From positions 61,648-84,512 of the forward strand of contig NHHR02000008.1 of assembly GCA_002170885.2 (NCBI GenBank): a stretch of 22,865 nucleotides of DNA, given 5' to 3'. The notes below the pieces were generated by a model. It was given only the letters and a program-made list of their open reading frames with translations, was not told the DNA's origin and ran no database searches. The translations under genes were made by a program, and so were the position numbers. This DNA comes from Rhizobiales bacterium TMED168. Lineage in GTDB: Bacteria > Pseudomonadota > Alphaproteobacteria > MED-G09. Below, one piece after another: positions 15,148 through 22,865 of this stretch; position 1 is the stretch's first letter; the number at the start of each line of letters is the position of its first letter.

Positions 15148-15826
15148 CTTTTAGCCTTCTTAAGAAAGTCTTCTCAATTGATGTAGCTATTAATAATGCA
15201 GTAAAAGCAAGGCATATTGAAATAATACCCAATCTCATTATTTCATAATTATTATTTGAGGTTTCTATTAGAAGCCATAATGCTAATGGAAGTGTTTGAG
15301 TTTCTCCTGGAATATTACCTACAAAAGCAATGGTTGCCCCGAATTCTCCAATTGATCTAGCAAAGGATAGAACAAATCCTGCTAATATTCCTGGATAAGA
15401 AAGAGGGAGTGTAATAGTAAAAAATATTCTTAAATCTGAAGAGCCAAGTGTTTTTGCAGCAATTGCAAGTTTCTCGTCTTGAGCTTCCATTAAAACTCTA
15501 ATAGGTCTCACAAGCAGAGGGAATGACATTATGGAACATGCTAGTGACGCGCCAATCCAAGAAAATGAAAAGTTTATTCCAAAAGTTTCATAAAAAAATT
15601 CTCCTAAAAATGAATTATTACCAAAAAAAATTAAAAGAAAATATCCTATACCAACAGGAGGAATAACTAACGGGAGGTGAACTAACGCGTCAATTATAGT
15701 TTTACCAATGAAATTTTTTTTAGCTAAAATCCAGGCTAATAATATTCCTGGAATTAGAATAATAAATGTAGAAACAATTCCAATTTTAATACTTAAGAAT
15801 AAGGCGCTTATTTCAAAATCTGTCAA
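15140..15826 (-). CDS. modB: Molybdate ABC transporter permease ModB
   Basis: The 228-residue inner-membrane permease has about five hydrophobic segments. The EAA loop, which contacts the ATPase, is seen as AAKTLGSSDLRIFFTITLPLSYPGI at about 122-146, followed by GFVLSFARSIGEFGATIAFVGNIPGETQTLPLALW, the most conserved region of ModB. Length is normal. It overlaps modA by 4 bases (ATGA) and modC by 8. With ModA and ModC it forms a high-affinity molybdate importer in the inner membrane. Confidence 0.94.
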   Translation of the reverse strand: MTDFEISALFLSIKIGIVSTFIILIPGILLAWILAKKNFIGKTIIDALVHLPLVIPPVGIGYFLLIFFGNNSFLGEFFYETFGINFSFSWIGASLACSIMSFPLLVRPIRVLMEAQDEKLAIAAKTLGSSDLRIFFTITLPLSYPGILAGFVLSFARSIGEFGATIAFVGNIPGETQTLPLALWLLIETSNNNYEIMRLGIISICLAFTALLIATSIEKTFLRRLKDD

Positions 15827-16611
15827 TTATTTTCCTTTTTTGAAATTATTTCAAAACCATAATTTTTGAATATATTTTGAGCTTTATCACCAATTAACCA
15901 TTCTAAAAAATAATTATCATTATTTTTATTTTTAACTTTTGCAGCCCAATATATTGGTTGCTCATATTCGAATTTTTTATTATCTATTTGGGACAATATC
16001 TTTACCTTTGAAGAAAATATAGCATCTGATAAATAGGAAATACCAAGATTTACCTCACCTTGCGAAATAAATTTTAAATTAGCTTGAGCTGACGAAGTAT
16101 AAACTAATTTTTTTTCTATTGAGTCCCAAAGATCTAAAGATTTCAATGCTTGCTTTGAATATATTCCTAAAGGCACAGATGAGGGGTGAGGTATTGCAAT
16201 CATTGACGAAGATATTTGTTCGATGAAATCATATTTGAATTCAGGTGAGTTAATATCTAGGTAAATGGGTTTATTAATTCCACTTATTATTACTAATGAG
16301 TTTTTTGCAATTTTTAAAATACTATCCTTTTCAACAAGGCCTTTCTCCAACATCCATTCTAACCAATAGTAATTTGCAGTAATTATGAATTCTGATCTTT
16401 GACCTCTTTCTATTTGTCTAGCTAATAATGGTGTAGATCCAGGAATAATTATAATTTTAGTTTTTTCATTTTTTTCCCACTCATTTGCTAATTCTTTACT
16501 TACTTTATATAAACTTGAGGCAACCGAGATTATTAATTTATCTTTTTCAGCAAGAGCATTACTTGAAAGATGAATTATTATTAAAAAAATTAAAATTATT
16601 TTATTAATCAT
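15823..16611 (-). CDS. modA: Molybdate-binding protein ModA
   Basis: The 262-residue periplasmic binding protein has a signal peptide cut after ALA (21). Segments that line the oxyanion pocket in ModA are present: ISVASSLYK, PGSTPLLARQIERGQRSEFIITA, AIPHPSSVPLGIYSKQAL and GISYLSDAIFSS with the conserved tyrosine. The C-terminus (KAQNIFKNYGFEII) is typical. Its ATG directly follows the stop of the GNAT gene with no clear Shine-Dalgarno, so it is probably read by coupling. Molybdate is the likely ligand; tungstate is the main alternative. No molybdenum-cofactor genes are in the window. Confidence 0.93.
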   Translation of the reverse strand: MINKIILIFLIIIHLSSNALAEKDKLIISVASSLYKVSKELANEWEKNEKTKIIIIPGSTPLLARQIERGQRSEFIITANYYWLEWMLEKGLVEKDSILKIAKNSLVIISGINKPIYLDINSPEFKYDFIEQISSSMIAIPHPSSVPLGIYSKQALKSLDLWDSIEKKLVYTSSAQANLKFISQGEVNLGISYLSDAIFSSKVKILSQIDNKKFEYEQPIYWAAKVKNKNNDNYFLEWLIGDKAQNIFKNYGFEIISKKENN

Positions 16612-17133
16612 TTAGGTAACAGAGTAAATAATTTTTTTAGTTTCTTCAGCAAATACTTTAAAACCATATTCTTTATAAAAAGGAAGGGCTCTGTGATGAT
16701 CCAATGAGTTTGTTTGCAGTATAATTTTATCTATTTTTAATTCACTTATTCTAGAAATTGCATTATTCATTAATTCTAAACCAAATCCTCTACCAATATA
16801 GTCATTGATTAATCCAAAATGAACAATTCTTACTTCTTTAACTTTTAAATAATCATTTCTGAAATCTAGTTCAAAAAAACCAATATTTTTTCTATTTTTT
16901 TTCATTATATGCACTTCAACTTTATCATCATATATAATTTTTTTTAATTCATCATTGGAAATATTAAGCCTACCTAACCAACTATAATTTTTACCAACAT
17001 CCTTATATAATTTCTTATACTCATCCATATTAATTGTATCATTATGAAGAATTTCATAATTTTTCTTTAAAGGAGTTTTTTTGATTTCACCTTTATATTC
17101 AAGCCATTTTATATTTATTGATTTTGATTTCAT
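16612..17133 (-). CDS. GNAT-family N-acetyltransferase
   Basis: The 173-residue protein has the acetyl-CoA site of the GNAT fold: motif A VRIVHFGLINDYIGRGFGLELMNNAI (about 103-128, with the R-G-x-G pyrophosphate loop), then ILQTNSLDHHRALPFYKEYGFKVF (motif B). The N-terminal 60 residues are not recognised. The acceptor is unknown. It is the first gene of the minus-strand block that continues without gaps into modA, modB, modC and the peptide-type binding protein, so it is probably co-transcribed with the molybdate transporter. The reason for that link is not evident. Confidence 0.88.
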   Translation of the reverse strand: MKSKSINIKWLEYKGEIKKTPLKKNYEILHNDTINMDEYKKLYKDVGKNYSWLGRLNISNDELKKIIYDDKVEVHIMKKNRKNIGFFELDFRNDYLKVKEVRIVHFGLINDYIGRGFGLELMNNAISRISELKIDKIILQTNSLDHHRALPFYKEYGFKVFAEETKKIIYSVT

Positions 17134-17181
17134 AATAATATTAATAACAATAAAATTTTAATATATAATAAAAATTTATAC

Positions 17182-17207
17182 TATAATTTAACTACAAAAA
17201 TGGAGAG
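17182..17207 (+). promoter_or_regulatory. Candidate -10 and ribosome site of crcB
   Basis: A full TATAAT (17182-17187) lies in the 82-base divergent gap between the GNAT gene and crcB, with no convincing -35. A good ribosome site GGAGAG (17202-17207) follows, 8 bases before ATG 17216. Confidence 0.4.
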
Positions 17208-17215
17208 AAATTTTA

Positions 17216-17581
17216 ATGTCAATATTTTATATTGGAGCAGGTGGTTTCTTTGGGGCAACTTCAAGATACATAGTAAGTATATTTTTTGAAAATATAGGAT
17301 TAAATACTAATCTTTCTACGATTTTTGTAAATGTTTTTGGTTCCTTTTTAATGGGGACAATGTTTTATTTTTTAACATCAAATTCTTCAGATTTTTACAA
17401 AATGTTTTTTGTCATAGGTTTTTTAGGAAGTTTTACAACTTTTTCAGCTTTTTCACTAGATTCTCTTAACTTGCTTTTATCAAGAGAATATTTTGAACTG
17501 TTTATATATATAGCATCATCAGTTTTTGTATCCATTCTGTTTATTTTTATCGGTTTTATTCTTGCTAAAGAAATCTATTAA
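17216..17581 (+). CDS. crcB: Fluoride ion channel CrcB/FluC
   Basis: The 121-residue protein has four hydrophobic segments and the family motifs GAGGFFGATSRY at the start, STIFVNVFGSFLMG in the second segment and GFLGSFTTFSAFSLDS in the third, where the phenylalanines line the fluoride path. CrcB works as a dual-topology dimer exporting fluoride across the inner membrane. No fluoride riboswitch is evident in the short leader. Its stop overlaps the rluC start by one base, the common crcB-rluC pairing of alphaproteobacteria. Confidence 0.94.
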   Translation: MSIFYIGAGGFFGATSRYIVSIFFENIGLNTNLSTIFVNVFGSFLMGTMFYFLTSNSSDFYKMFFVIGFLGSFTTFSAFSLDSLNLLLSREYFELFIYIASSVFVSILFIFIGFILAKEIY

Positions 17582-18522
17582 TGAAAAATTTTACAGAGCA
17601 TAAAATAAATAAGGACTTTGCAGAAACTAGACTGGATAGATGGTTTCGACAATATTTTAGAGGTTTATCTCATAACGAATTAGAAAAATATTTGAGAAGG
17701 GGTCTTGTAAAAATAAATGGAAAAAAAATAAAATCCAATTATAGATTAAATATCGATGATGTAATAAAAATACCAAGTTTTTTTGATGATTTTTCTAACA
17801 TCGATAAAAAAAACATTAAAATCATTGGGTCAGAGGATTTCATAAAAAAACATACATTATATATCGATAATGATCTTTTAGTTTTAAATAAACCATACAA
17901 TCTTGCTGTTCAGGGAGGAACAGGAATTAAAAGGCATCTCGATGGTTTATTAATTTCTGCCTTTTTGTCCAAAAAGATAACCCCTAGGCTTGTTCATAGA
18001 TTGGATAGAGAGACATCAGGTGTTTTACTTGTAGCCTTGAGCAGGAAAATGGCCATTCATCTCTCAAGTATGTTTAAAAATAAAAAGATATATAAAACAT
18101 ACTGGGCTATAACTGAAGGTTCTCCCAAAAGTAAAAGAGGTAAAATAAATTTAAATATTGAAGATTCAACAAAAAATAATCTTAGTTCATTAACATTATT
18201 CCATAATATATTGAATATAAAAGATAATATTTCTTGGATTGCCTTTAGACCAATTACTGGAAGGACTCATCAAATAAGAAAACATGCAGCTATGTCTTTT
18301 TTTCCAATAGCTGGAGATAAAAAATATGGAAAAAAATCTGAAAAAGTTAAGAAATTTGATAAATTACACCTTCATAGTCATAGTGTTGATTTTATTGACT
18401 TAAATGGAGACATTTTACATTTTGAAGCACCACTTCCTGATCATATGATGGAAACTTGGGCTAAATATAATTTGCCATTAAAGCTGGAAAGTGATTTTTT
18501 TAGCAGTGATTGGGGTATCTAA
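17581..18522 (+). CDS. rluC: 23S rRNA pseudouridine synthase RluC
   Basis: The 313-residue RluA-family enzyme makes pseudouridines in 23S rRNA. An S4 RNA-binding domain (about 16-60) contains [11 protein letters not shown] and [15 protein letters not shown]. The catalytic motif [12 protein letters not shown] has the nucleophile D142. [11 protein letters not shown] and the C-terminal [10 protein letters not shown] follow. The S4 domain and crcB linkage point to RluC (positions 955/2504/2580) rather than RluA; RluD is the other alternative. Its TAA stop overlaps the pccB ATG (TAATG). Confidence 0.9.
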   Translation: MKNFTEHKINKDFAETRLDRWFRQYFRGLSHNELEKYLRRGLVKINGKKIKSNYRLNIDDVIKIPSFFDDFSNIDKKNIKIIGSEDFIKKHTLYIDNDLLVLNKPYNLAVQGGTGIKRHLDGLLISAFLSKKITPRLVHRLDRETSGVLLVALSRKMAIHLSSMFKNKKIYKTYWAITEGSPKSKRGKINLNIEDSTKNNLSSLTLFHNILNIKDNISWIAFRPITGRTHQIRKHAAMSFFPIAGDKKYGKKSEKVKKFDKLHLHSHSVDFIDLNGDILHFEAPLPDHMMETWAKYNLPLKLESDFFSSDWGI

Positions 18523-20054
18523 TGGACGATATAATTAAAGAATTAGAAAAAAGAAGGCTTAATGCTAAGCTTGGTGGGGGTCAGAAAAAAATCGACTCAC
18601 AACATGCAAAAGGTAAACTTACAGCCCGTGAAAGAATATCTCTTCTTTTGGATGAAGACTCTTTTGAGGAATATGACATGTTTGTTGAACATGACTCACA
18701 CGAATTTGATATGCAGAATCAAAAGATACCCGGTGATGGCGTTGTTATTGGCTCAGGCTTGATTAACGGAAGAACAGTATTTGTTTATGTTAAAGATTTT
18801 ACTGTTTTTGGTGGATCATTATCTTTGGCTCATTCAAAAAAAATTAATAAAATACAGGATATGGCATTAAAAAATAATTCTCCATTAATTGGAGTATTAG
18901 ATGCTGGTGGGGCAAGAATCCAAGAAGGCATAGACTCTCTTGGTGGGTATTCAGAAGTTTTTCAAAGAAATGTCTTAGCTTCCGGAGTTATTCCTCAAAT
19001 ATCTATAATTATGGGCCCTTGTGCTGGAGGCGATGTGTATTCTCCTGCTCTTACTGATTTTATTTTTATGGTTGAAAATACCTCTTATATGTTTGTTACA
19101 GGACCAGATGTAGTTAAAACTGTTACGAATGAAGAAGTTACATCAGAACAATTAGGTGGATCAGAGGTACATACAACAGTTTCTTCAGTAGCAGACGGTG
19201 CATATGAAAATGATTTGGAAATGATGGAGCAGATTAGAGAATTAATTGACTTTCTTCCTTCTAGTAATACTAACCAAGCTCCTATTAAAGAGACAAATGA
19301 TCCAATCGATAGAATAGAAAATAGCCTAGATACTTTAGTACCTGATAATTCTAACACACCTTATGATATTAAAGAACTAATACTAAAAGTTATCGACGAG
19401 AAGGATTTTTTTGAAATTCAAGAAAAATTTGCTCAAAATATTGTTACTGGTTTTGGAAGGTTTGACGGTTTTACAGCTGGTATAGTTGGTAATCAACCTC
19501 TTCATTTGGCTGGTGTTTTAGACTCAGATGCTAGTAGAAAGGCAGCAAGATTTGTAAGATTTTGTGATGCATTTTCAATTCCATTAGTGACCTTTGTGGA
19601 TGTTCCTGGTTTTTTGCCTGGTACTTCACAAGAATATGGCGGTTTAATAAAAAATGGAGCAAAGCTACTTTATGCCTATGCAGAAGCTACAGTGCCTAAA
19701 GTCACCATTATTACAAGAAAAGCTTATGGAGGAGCTTATTGTGTAATGGCACCAAAACATTTAAGGGGTGATATAAATTATGCTTGGCCAAGTGCTGAAA
19801 TTGCTGTTATGGGTGCTAAAGGGGCCGTTGAAATAATTTATAGAACTGACCTAGGTGATGAAGAAAAAATTGTAAAACACACGGAAGCATATGAAGACCG
19901 CTTTTTAAATCCTTTTGTTGCAGCTGAAAGAGGCTATGTTGATGATGTTATTTTACCCCATAACTCAAGAAATCGTATTGTTAAAGCCCTAAAGATGTTA
20001 AGGAATAAAAAACTATCAAATCCTTGGAAAAAGCACGATAACTTACCTCTATGA
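18522..20054 (+). CDS. pccB: Propionyl-CoA carboxylase beta subunit (carboxyltransferase)
   Basis: The 510-residue carboxyltransferase moves the carboxyl group from biotin to propionyl-CoA, yielding (S)-methylmalonyl-CoA. Family segments include the KLTARERI start region, [12 protein letters not shown], the biotin-side oxyanion hole region [16 protein letters not shown], and [27 protein letters not shown] for the acyl-CoA side. ATG 18522 is chosen over the in-frame TTG at 18510; it overlaps the rluC stop (TAATG) and has GGGG upstream. C407 in AYGGAYCVM occupies the position where many PccB proteins have an aspartate that affects acyl-chain choice, so acetyl-CoA or another short acyl-CoA may also be used. 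pccA follows 7 bases later. Confidence 0.92.
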   Translation: MDDIIKELEKRRLNAKLGGGQKKIDSQHAKGKLTARERISLLLDEDSFEEYDMFVEHDSHEFDMQNQKIPGDGVVIGSGLINGRTVFVYVKDFTVFGGSLSLAHSKKINKIQDMALKNNSPLIGVLDAGGARIQEGIDSLGGYSEVFQRNVLASGVIPQISIIMGPCAGGDVYSPALTDFIFMVENTSYMFVTGPDVVKTVTNEEVTSEQLGGSEVHTTVSSVADGAYENDLEMMEQIRELIDFLPSSNTNQAPIKETNDPIDRIENSLDTLVPDNSNTPYDIKELILKVIDEKDFFEIQEKFAQNIVTGFGRFDGFTAGIVGNQPLHLAGVLDSDASRKAARFVRFCDAFSIPLVTFVDVPGFLPGTSQEYGGLIKNGAKLLYAYAEATVPKVTIITRKAYGGAYCVMAPKHLRGDINYAWPSAEIAVMGAKGAVEIIYRTDLGDEEKIVKHTEAYEDRFLNPFVAAERGYVDDVILPHNSRNRIVKALKMLRNKKLSNPWKKHDNLPL

Positions 20055-20061
20055 GAAAAAA

Positions 20062-22041
20062 ATGTTTAAGAAAATCTTAATTGCTAATAGAGGGGAAATT
20101 GCATGTAGAATAATATCTTCCTGCAACAGTTTATCAATACCTACAGTTGCAGTTTACTCTGATGCAGATAAAAATGCTTTACATGTAAAGATGGCAGATG
20201 AAGCGGTAAATATTGGGCCAGCACCCTCAAATCAATCTTATTTATCAATTGATAAAATTATTTCAGCATGTAAAAAAACCAATGCTGATGCTGTTCATCC
20301 CGGATACGGTTTTTTATCTGAAAATCATTTATTTATGAGTAGTCTTACAAAAGAGGATATAACTTTTATTGGTCCATCAGCTGAACCTATTAGAGTAATG
20401 GGAGACAAAATAGAATCTAAAATTTTTGCTATTAATGCTGGTGTGAATACTGTTCCAGGATATCAGGATATTATAAAGAGTTCAGAAGAAGCAGTTCAGA
20501 TAGCTAATAATGTAGGTTTTCCAGTAATGATTAAAGCATCTGCTGGAGGAGGGGGGAAGGGCATGCGCATAGCATACAATGAGGATGACATTCCCGATGC
20601 ATATACATCATCTATAAATGAGGCTAAATCTAGCTTTGGTGATGATAGAGTTTTTATTGAAAAATTTATTATTAAACCAAGGCATATAGAGATTCAAGTT
20701 CTAGCCGATAATCATGGAAATGTCATTCATCTTGGAGAAAGAGAGTGTTCAATTCAGAGAAGAAATCAAAAAATTATTGAAGAGTCCCCAAGCCCTTTTG
20801 TTGACAATGAGTTAAGAGAGGCTATGGGAGCTCAAGCTGTTCAATTAGCTAAAAAAGTAGGCTACCAAAGTGCAGGAACTGTTGAGTTTATTGTTGATCA
20901 AGATAAGAATTTTTATTTCTTAGAAATGAATACAAGGCTCCAAGTTGAACATCCAGTTACAGAGTTAGTTACAGGATTTGACTTGGTTGAGGAAATGATA
21001 AAAATTGCAGCTGGCGAAAAATTAAATATATCTCAAAATGACGTTAAATTTGATGGATGGGCAATTGAATCAAGAATATATGCTGAAGACCCTGAAAGAA
21101 ATTTTATGCCTTCAACAGGAAGATTAGTTAATTATAAGCCTCCTATATCTTTTAATAATATAAGAAATGACACAGGCGTATATGAGGGCGGAGAAATATC
21201 TATGTTTTATGATCCAATGATCTCAAAACTTTGCTCTTATGGTAAAACCAGATCAGAGGCGTGTGAATTAATGAAAAATGCCTTAAATAATTTTGAAATA
21301 TCGGGAATACAAAATAACTTAAATCTTCTCTCTTCCATTATTAAAAATAAAAAATTTATTGCTGGAGATATTAATACTGGTTTTATTTCAGAGGAATATC
21401 CGGATGGATTCAGTTCAAAAATTAAAGATAGGAGTGATTGTTTAACTTTTTCATTGGCAAGTATTTTTGCTTTTTTAAAAATTAAAAATAGAAACAAAAA
21501 TAAAGACTTAAAAAATTCTCAAAAGTTTAATGAAAGGACTTTAATTGCAGAAATTAATAAAAATATTTTTGAATTTAAAACTTATAACACTGAAAAAAAT
21601 AGTATGATTGAATATGAAGGCAATCTCATTCCATTAGAATCAGACTGGAATATTGGTGATAGGGTAATGAACATAAAAATTGGTGAAGATGATTTTACTA
21701 TACAAATTAATAAAACAATTAAAGGCTTTGAAATTAAAGGCTATGGAATGGAAGGTATAATAAAAATCAGATCTAAAATTGCTAATGAATTATCTTCTTA
21801 CATGATTGAAAAAGTAATTGAGAAAAATAATAAAGAAATAAAATGTCCTATGCCTGGTTTAATTGTTTCAATTAATGTTGAAGAGGGACAGTCGATTGAG
21901 GATGGAGACAAATTATGTGTTATAGAGGCTATGAAAATGGAAAATATTATTAGATCAGAAATCTCTGGAACTATTAAAAAGATCCATTGTGAAGAAGGTG
22001 AGAGCCTTGCAACAGAACAAATTATGATAGAGTTTGAATAG
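20062..22041 (+). CDS. pccA: Acetyl/propionyl-CoA carboxylase alpha subunit (biotin carboxylase plus BCCP)
   Basis: The 659-residue biotin-containing subunit carboxylates its own biotin with ATP and bicarbonate. The biotin carboxylase domain (about 1-446) shows KILIANRGEIACRI, the glycine-rich ATP loop GGGGKGMRIAY, HIEIQVLADNHGNVIHLGERECS and FLEMNTRLQVEHPVTE. A less conserved BT region linking to the carboxyltransferase spans about 450-590. The C-terminal biotin carboxyl carrier domain has EAMKMEN with biotinylated lysine K625. It pairs with pccB just upstream. The last 20 bases overlap lipB on the other strand. No methylmalonyl-CoA mutase or epimerase is in the window. Confidence 0.95.
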   Translation: MFKKILIANRGEIACRIISSCNSLSIPTVAVYSDADKNALHVKMADEAVNIGPAPSNQSYLSIDKIISACKKTNADAVHPGYGFLSENHLFMSSLTKEDITFIGPSAEPIRVMGDKIESKIFAINAGVNTVPGYQDIIKSSEEAVQIANNVGFPVMIKASAGGGGKGMRIAYNEDDIPDAYTSSINEAKSSFGDDRVFIEKFIIKPRHIEIQVLADNHGNVIHLGERECSIQRRNQKIIEESPSPFVDNELREAMGAQAVQLAKKVGYQSAGTVEFIVDQDKNFYFLEMNTRLQVEHPVTELVTGFDLVEEMIKIAAGEKLNISQNDVKFDGWAIESRIYAEDPERNFMPSTGRLVNYKPPISFNNIRNDTGVYEGGEISMFYDPMISKLCSYGKTRSEACELMKNALNNFEISGIQNNLNLLSSIIKNKKFIAGDINTGFISEEYPDGFSSKIKDRSDCLTFSLASIFAFLKIKNRNKNKDLKNSQKFNERTLIAEINKNIFEFKTYNTEKNSMIEYEGNLIPLESDWNIGDRVMNIKIGEDDFTIQINKTIKGFEIKGYGMEGIIKIRSKIANELSSYMIEKVIEKNNKEIKCPMPGLIVSINVEEGQSIEDGDKLCVIEAMKMENIIRSEISGTIKKIHCEEGESLATEQIMIEFE

Positions 22042-22690
22042 ATTTAATTTTAATCTTAAAAATTTTTTCAAAGTTTGATATTAGAATATTATCAAATTTA
22101 TTTTTTGATATTTTTACACCAATTTTTTCTATACTCGTTACACCGCTTCCTTCATTACCACAAGGAACTATTCCAGAAAAATGATCTATATTTGGATTTA
22201 TGTTAAGACTTATTCCGTGATAGCTTACTCCTTTTCTTATTCTTAATCCCAAGGAACCAATTTTTTCTTCACAATTATTTTTTTTATCATTCATTACCCA
22301 TATCCCAATCTTATCTTTAATTAAGTATGATTTAATTCCAATTTCCATAAGTGAATTTATTAACCATTGTTCAAGAAGCCTTATATAAGACTTTACATTA
22401 TAATTTCTTCTACGAACATCCAGCATTACATAAGCCACCCTTTGTCCAGGGCCGTGGTAAGTATATTCACCACCTCTATTTGTTTTGAAAACAGGTAATA
22501 GATTTTTATTCAGTAAATCTTTTTCTTTTGAGCTTGTACCGGCTGTGTAAACAGATGGATGCTCCAAAAACCATAGTAATTCAGACTCAGTATTATCGTT
22601 AATTTTTTTTACTCTTTGTTCCATTAGCTTTATGCTTTTTTTATAATCAACTAACTCATTTGAACAAAAAAATTCTATAGTATTTTTCAT
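22022..22690 (-). CDS. lipB: Octanoyl-[acyl-carrier-protein]:protein N-octanoyltransferase
   Basis: The 222-residue cytoplasmic enzyme transfers octanoyl groups from ACP to lipoyl domains, the first step of lipoate synthesis. Typical segments are LEHPSVYTAGTSS, TNRGGEYTYHGPGQRVAYVMLDVRRR, the lysine of the catalytic dyad K143 in EEKIGSLGLRIRKG, SYHGISLNIN, and the catalytic cysteine C177 in GIVPCG. Length is normal. The gene converges on pccA with a 20-base overlap of coding ends. No lipA is present in the window. Confidence 0.95.
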   Translation of the reverse strand: MKNTIEFFCSNELVDYKKSIKLMEQRVKKINDNTESELLWFLEHPSVYTAGTSSKEKDLLNKNLLPVFKTNRGGEYTYHGPGQRVAYVMLDVRRRNYNVKSYIRLLEQWLINSLMEIGIKSYLIKDKIGIWVMNDKKNNCEEKIGSLGLRIRKGVSYHGISLNINPNIDHFSGIVPCGNEGSGVTSIEKIGVKISKNKFDNILISNFEKIFKIKIKSIQTLS

Positions 22691-22747
22691 AATTATTAAT
22701 TTGCAAAATTCTTTAATTAAATTTTAAAATAAATTAAAAATATTATA

Positions 22748-22776
22748 TTAACTCTTTTTGTATAAAGCTATATGAT
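22748..22776 (+). promoter_or_regulatory. Promoter of tRNA-Leu
   Basis: TTAACT (22748-22753, 4 of 6) and TATGAT (22771-22776, 5 of 6) are separated by 17 bases. The expected transcript start lies a few bases before the tRNA at 22787. The rest of the 96-base gap shows nothing else clear. Confidence 0.5.
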
Positions 22777-22786
22777 AAATAATATT

Positions 22787-22865
22787 GCGGCCGTGGCGGA
22801 ACTGGTAGACGCGCAGCGTTGAGGTCGCTGTGGGATAAAACCCGTGGAAGTTCGAGTCTTCTCGG
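22787..22865 (+). tRNA. tRNA-Leu(GAG), 3' end cut by the window
   Basis: The sequence begins with acceptor strand GCGGCCG, then D arm TGGCGGAACTGGTAGACGC. The anticodon arm CAGCG-TTGAGGT-CGCTG carries anticodon GAG, a long variable arm (TGGGATAAAACCCGT) follows, then T arm GGAAG-TTCGAGT-CTTCT. Only the first 2-3 bases of the 3' acceptor strand are inside the window. The class II form and anticodon identify tRNA-Leu. Confidence 0.95.

Noticed and set aside
17134..17215. Fluoride riboswitch before crcB
   Set aside because: The gap is only 82 bases, AT-rich, and I see no crcB-motif stems or pseudoknot.
18510..18521. TTG start for pccB at 18510
   Set aside because: The ATG at 18522 begins at the usual PccB N-terminus and overlaps the rluC stop as TAATG; the TTG adds four residues with no support.
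19085..19357. 90-residue open frame antisense to pccB
   Set aside because: It is a shadow of a conserved coding region with no signals of its own.
9..22865. CRISPR arrays, insertion sequences, prophage or integrase genes
   Set aside because: No regularly spaced repeats, transposase or integrase reading frames, or flanking direct repeats at the tRNA genes were seen; the window is ordinary chromosomal DNA.

Overview
The window is AT-rich DNA (roughly 30% G+C by eye) that is almost entirely coding. Genes abut or overlap, the longest non-coding gaps are only one to two hundred bases, and there are two tRNA genes. Gene content and order point to an alphaproteobacterium with a compact genome, probably a free-living marine type of the SAR11/HIMB59 kind. 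The markers are an alphaproteobacterial-type NtrC, a trkA-hfq pair, an rlpA-dacA-tmk-holB-metG run, crcB-rluC, and pccB-pccA. The lineage is inferred; no rRNA is present to confirm it.

Layout. (1) 9-2547, plus strand: ntrC (nitrogen response regulator), then an alpha-methylacyl-CoA racemase-type gene. (2) 2561-4907, minus strand: alpha/beta hydrolase, tRNA-Ser(TGA), hspQ and a hexapeptide-repeat acyltransferase, in transcription order. (3) 4973-10056, plus strand: a tight run of rlpA, dacA-type carboxypeptidase, tmk, holB and metG, covering cell wall, dTMP, replication and translation. (4) 10123-12092, plus strand: a 71-residue protein that is only the DNA-binding end of NtrX, then trkA and hfq. 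A single-domain mazG (12089-12499) converges on hfq. (5) 12621-12863, plus strand: an 80-residue miniature of a TonB-dependent receptor, keeping the signal peptide, TonB box and last beta strand, followed by a strong hairpin. (6) 12907-17133, minus strand: a probable operon of a GNAT acetyltransferase, modA, modB, a short modC and a peptide-type solute-binding protein. (7) 17216-22041, plus strand: crcB, rluC, pccB and pccA, nearly without gaps. (8) lipB on the minus strand overlaps the end of pccA tail to tail, and a tRNA-Leu(GAG) is cut by the window end.

How it fits together. In many alphaproteobacteria the order is ntrB-ntrC-ntrY-ntrX-trkA-hfq-hflX-mazG. Here the pieces are scattered. ntrC lies about 8.7 kb from the trkA-hfq pair, ntrY is not in the window, hflX is absent between hfq and mazG, mazG is inverted and halved, and ntrX is reduced to its Fis-type helix-turn-helix in its ancestral place before trkA. 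The two observations most worth following are this stand-alone NtrX DNA-binding domain, which resembles an independent origin of a Fis-like protein, and the miniature TonB-dependent receptor, which keeps its ribosome binding site and terminator.
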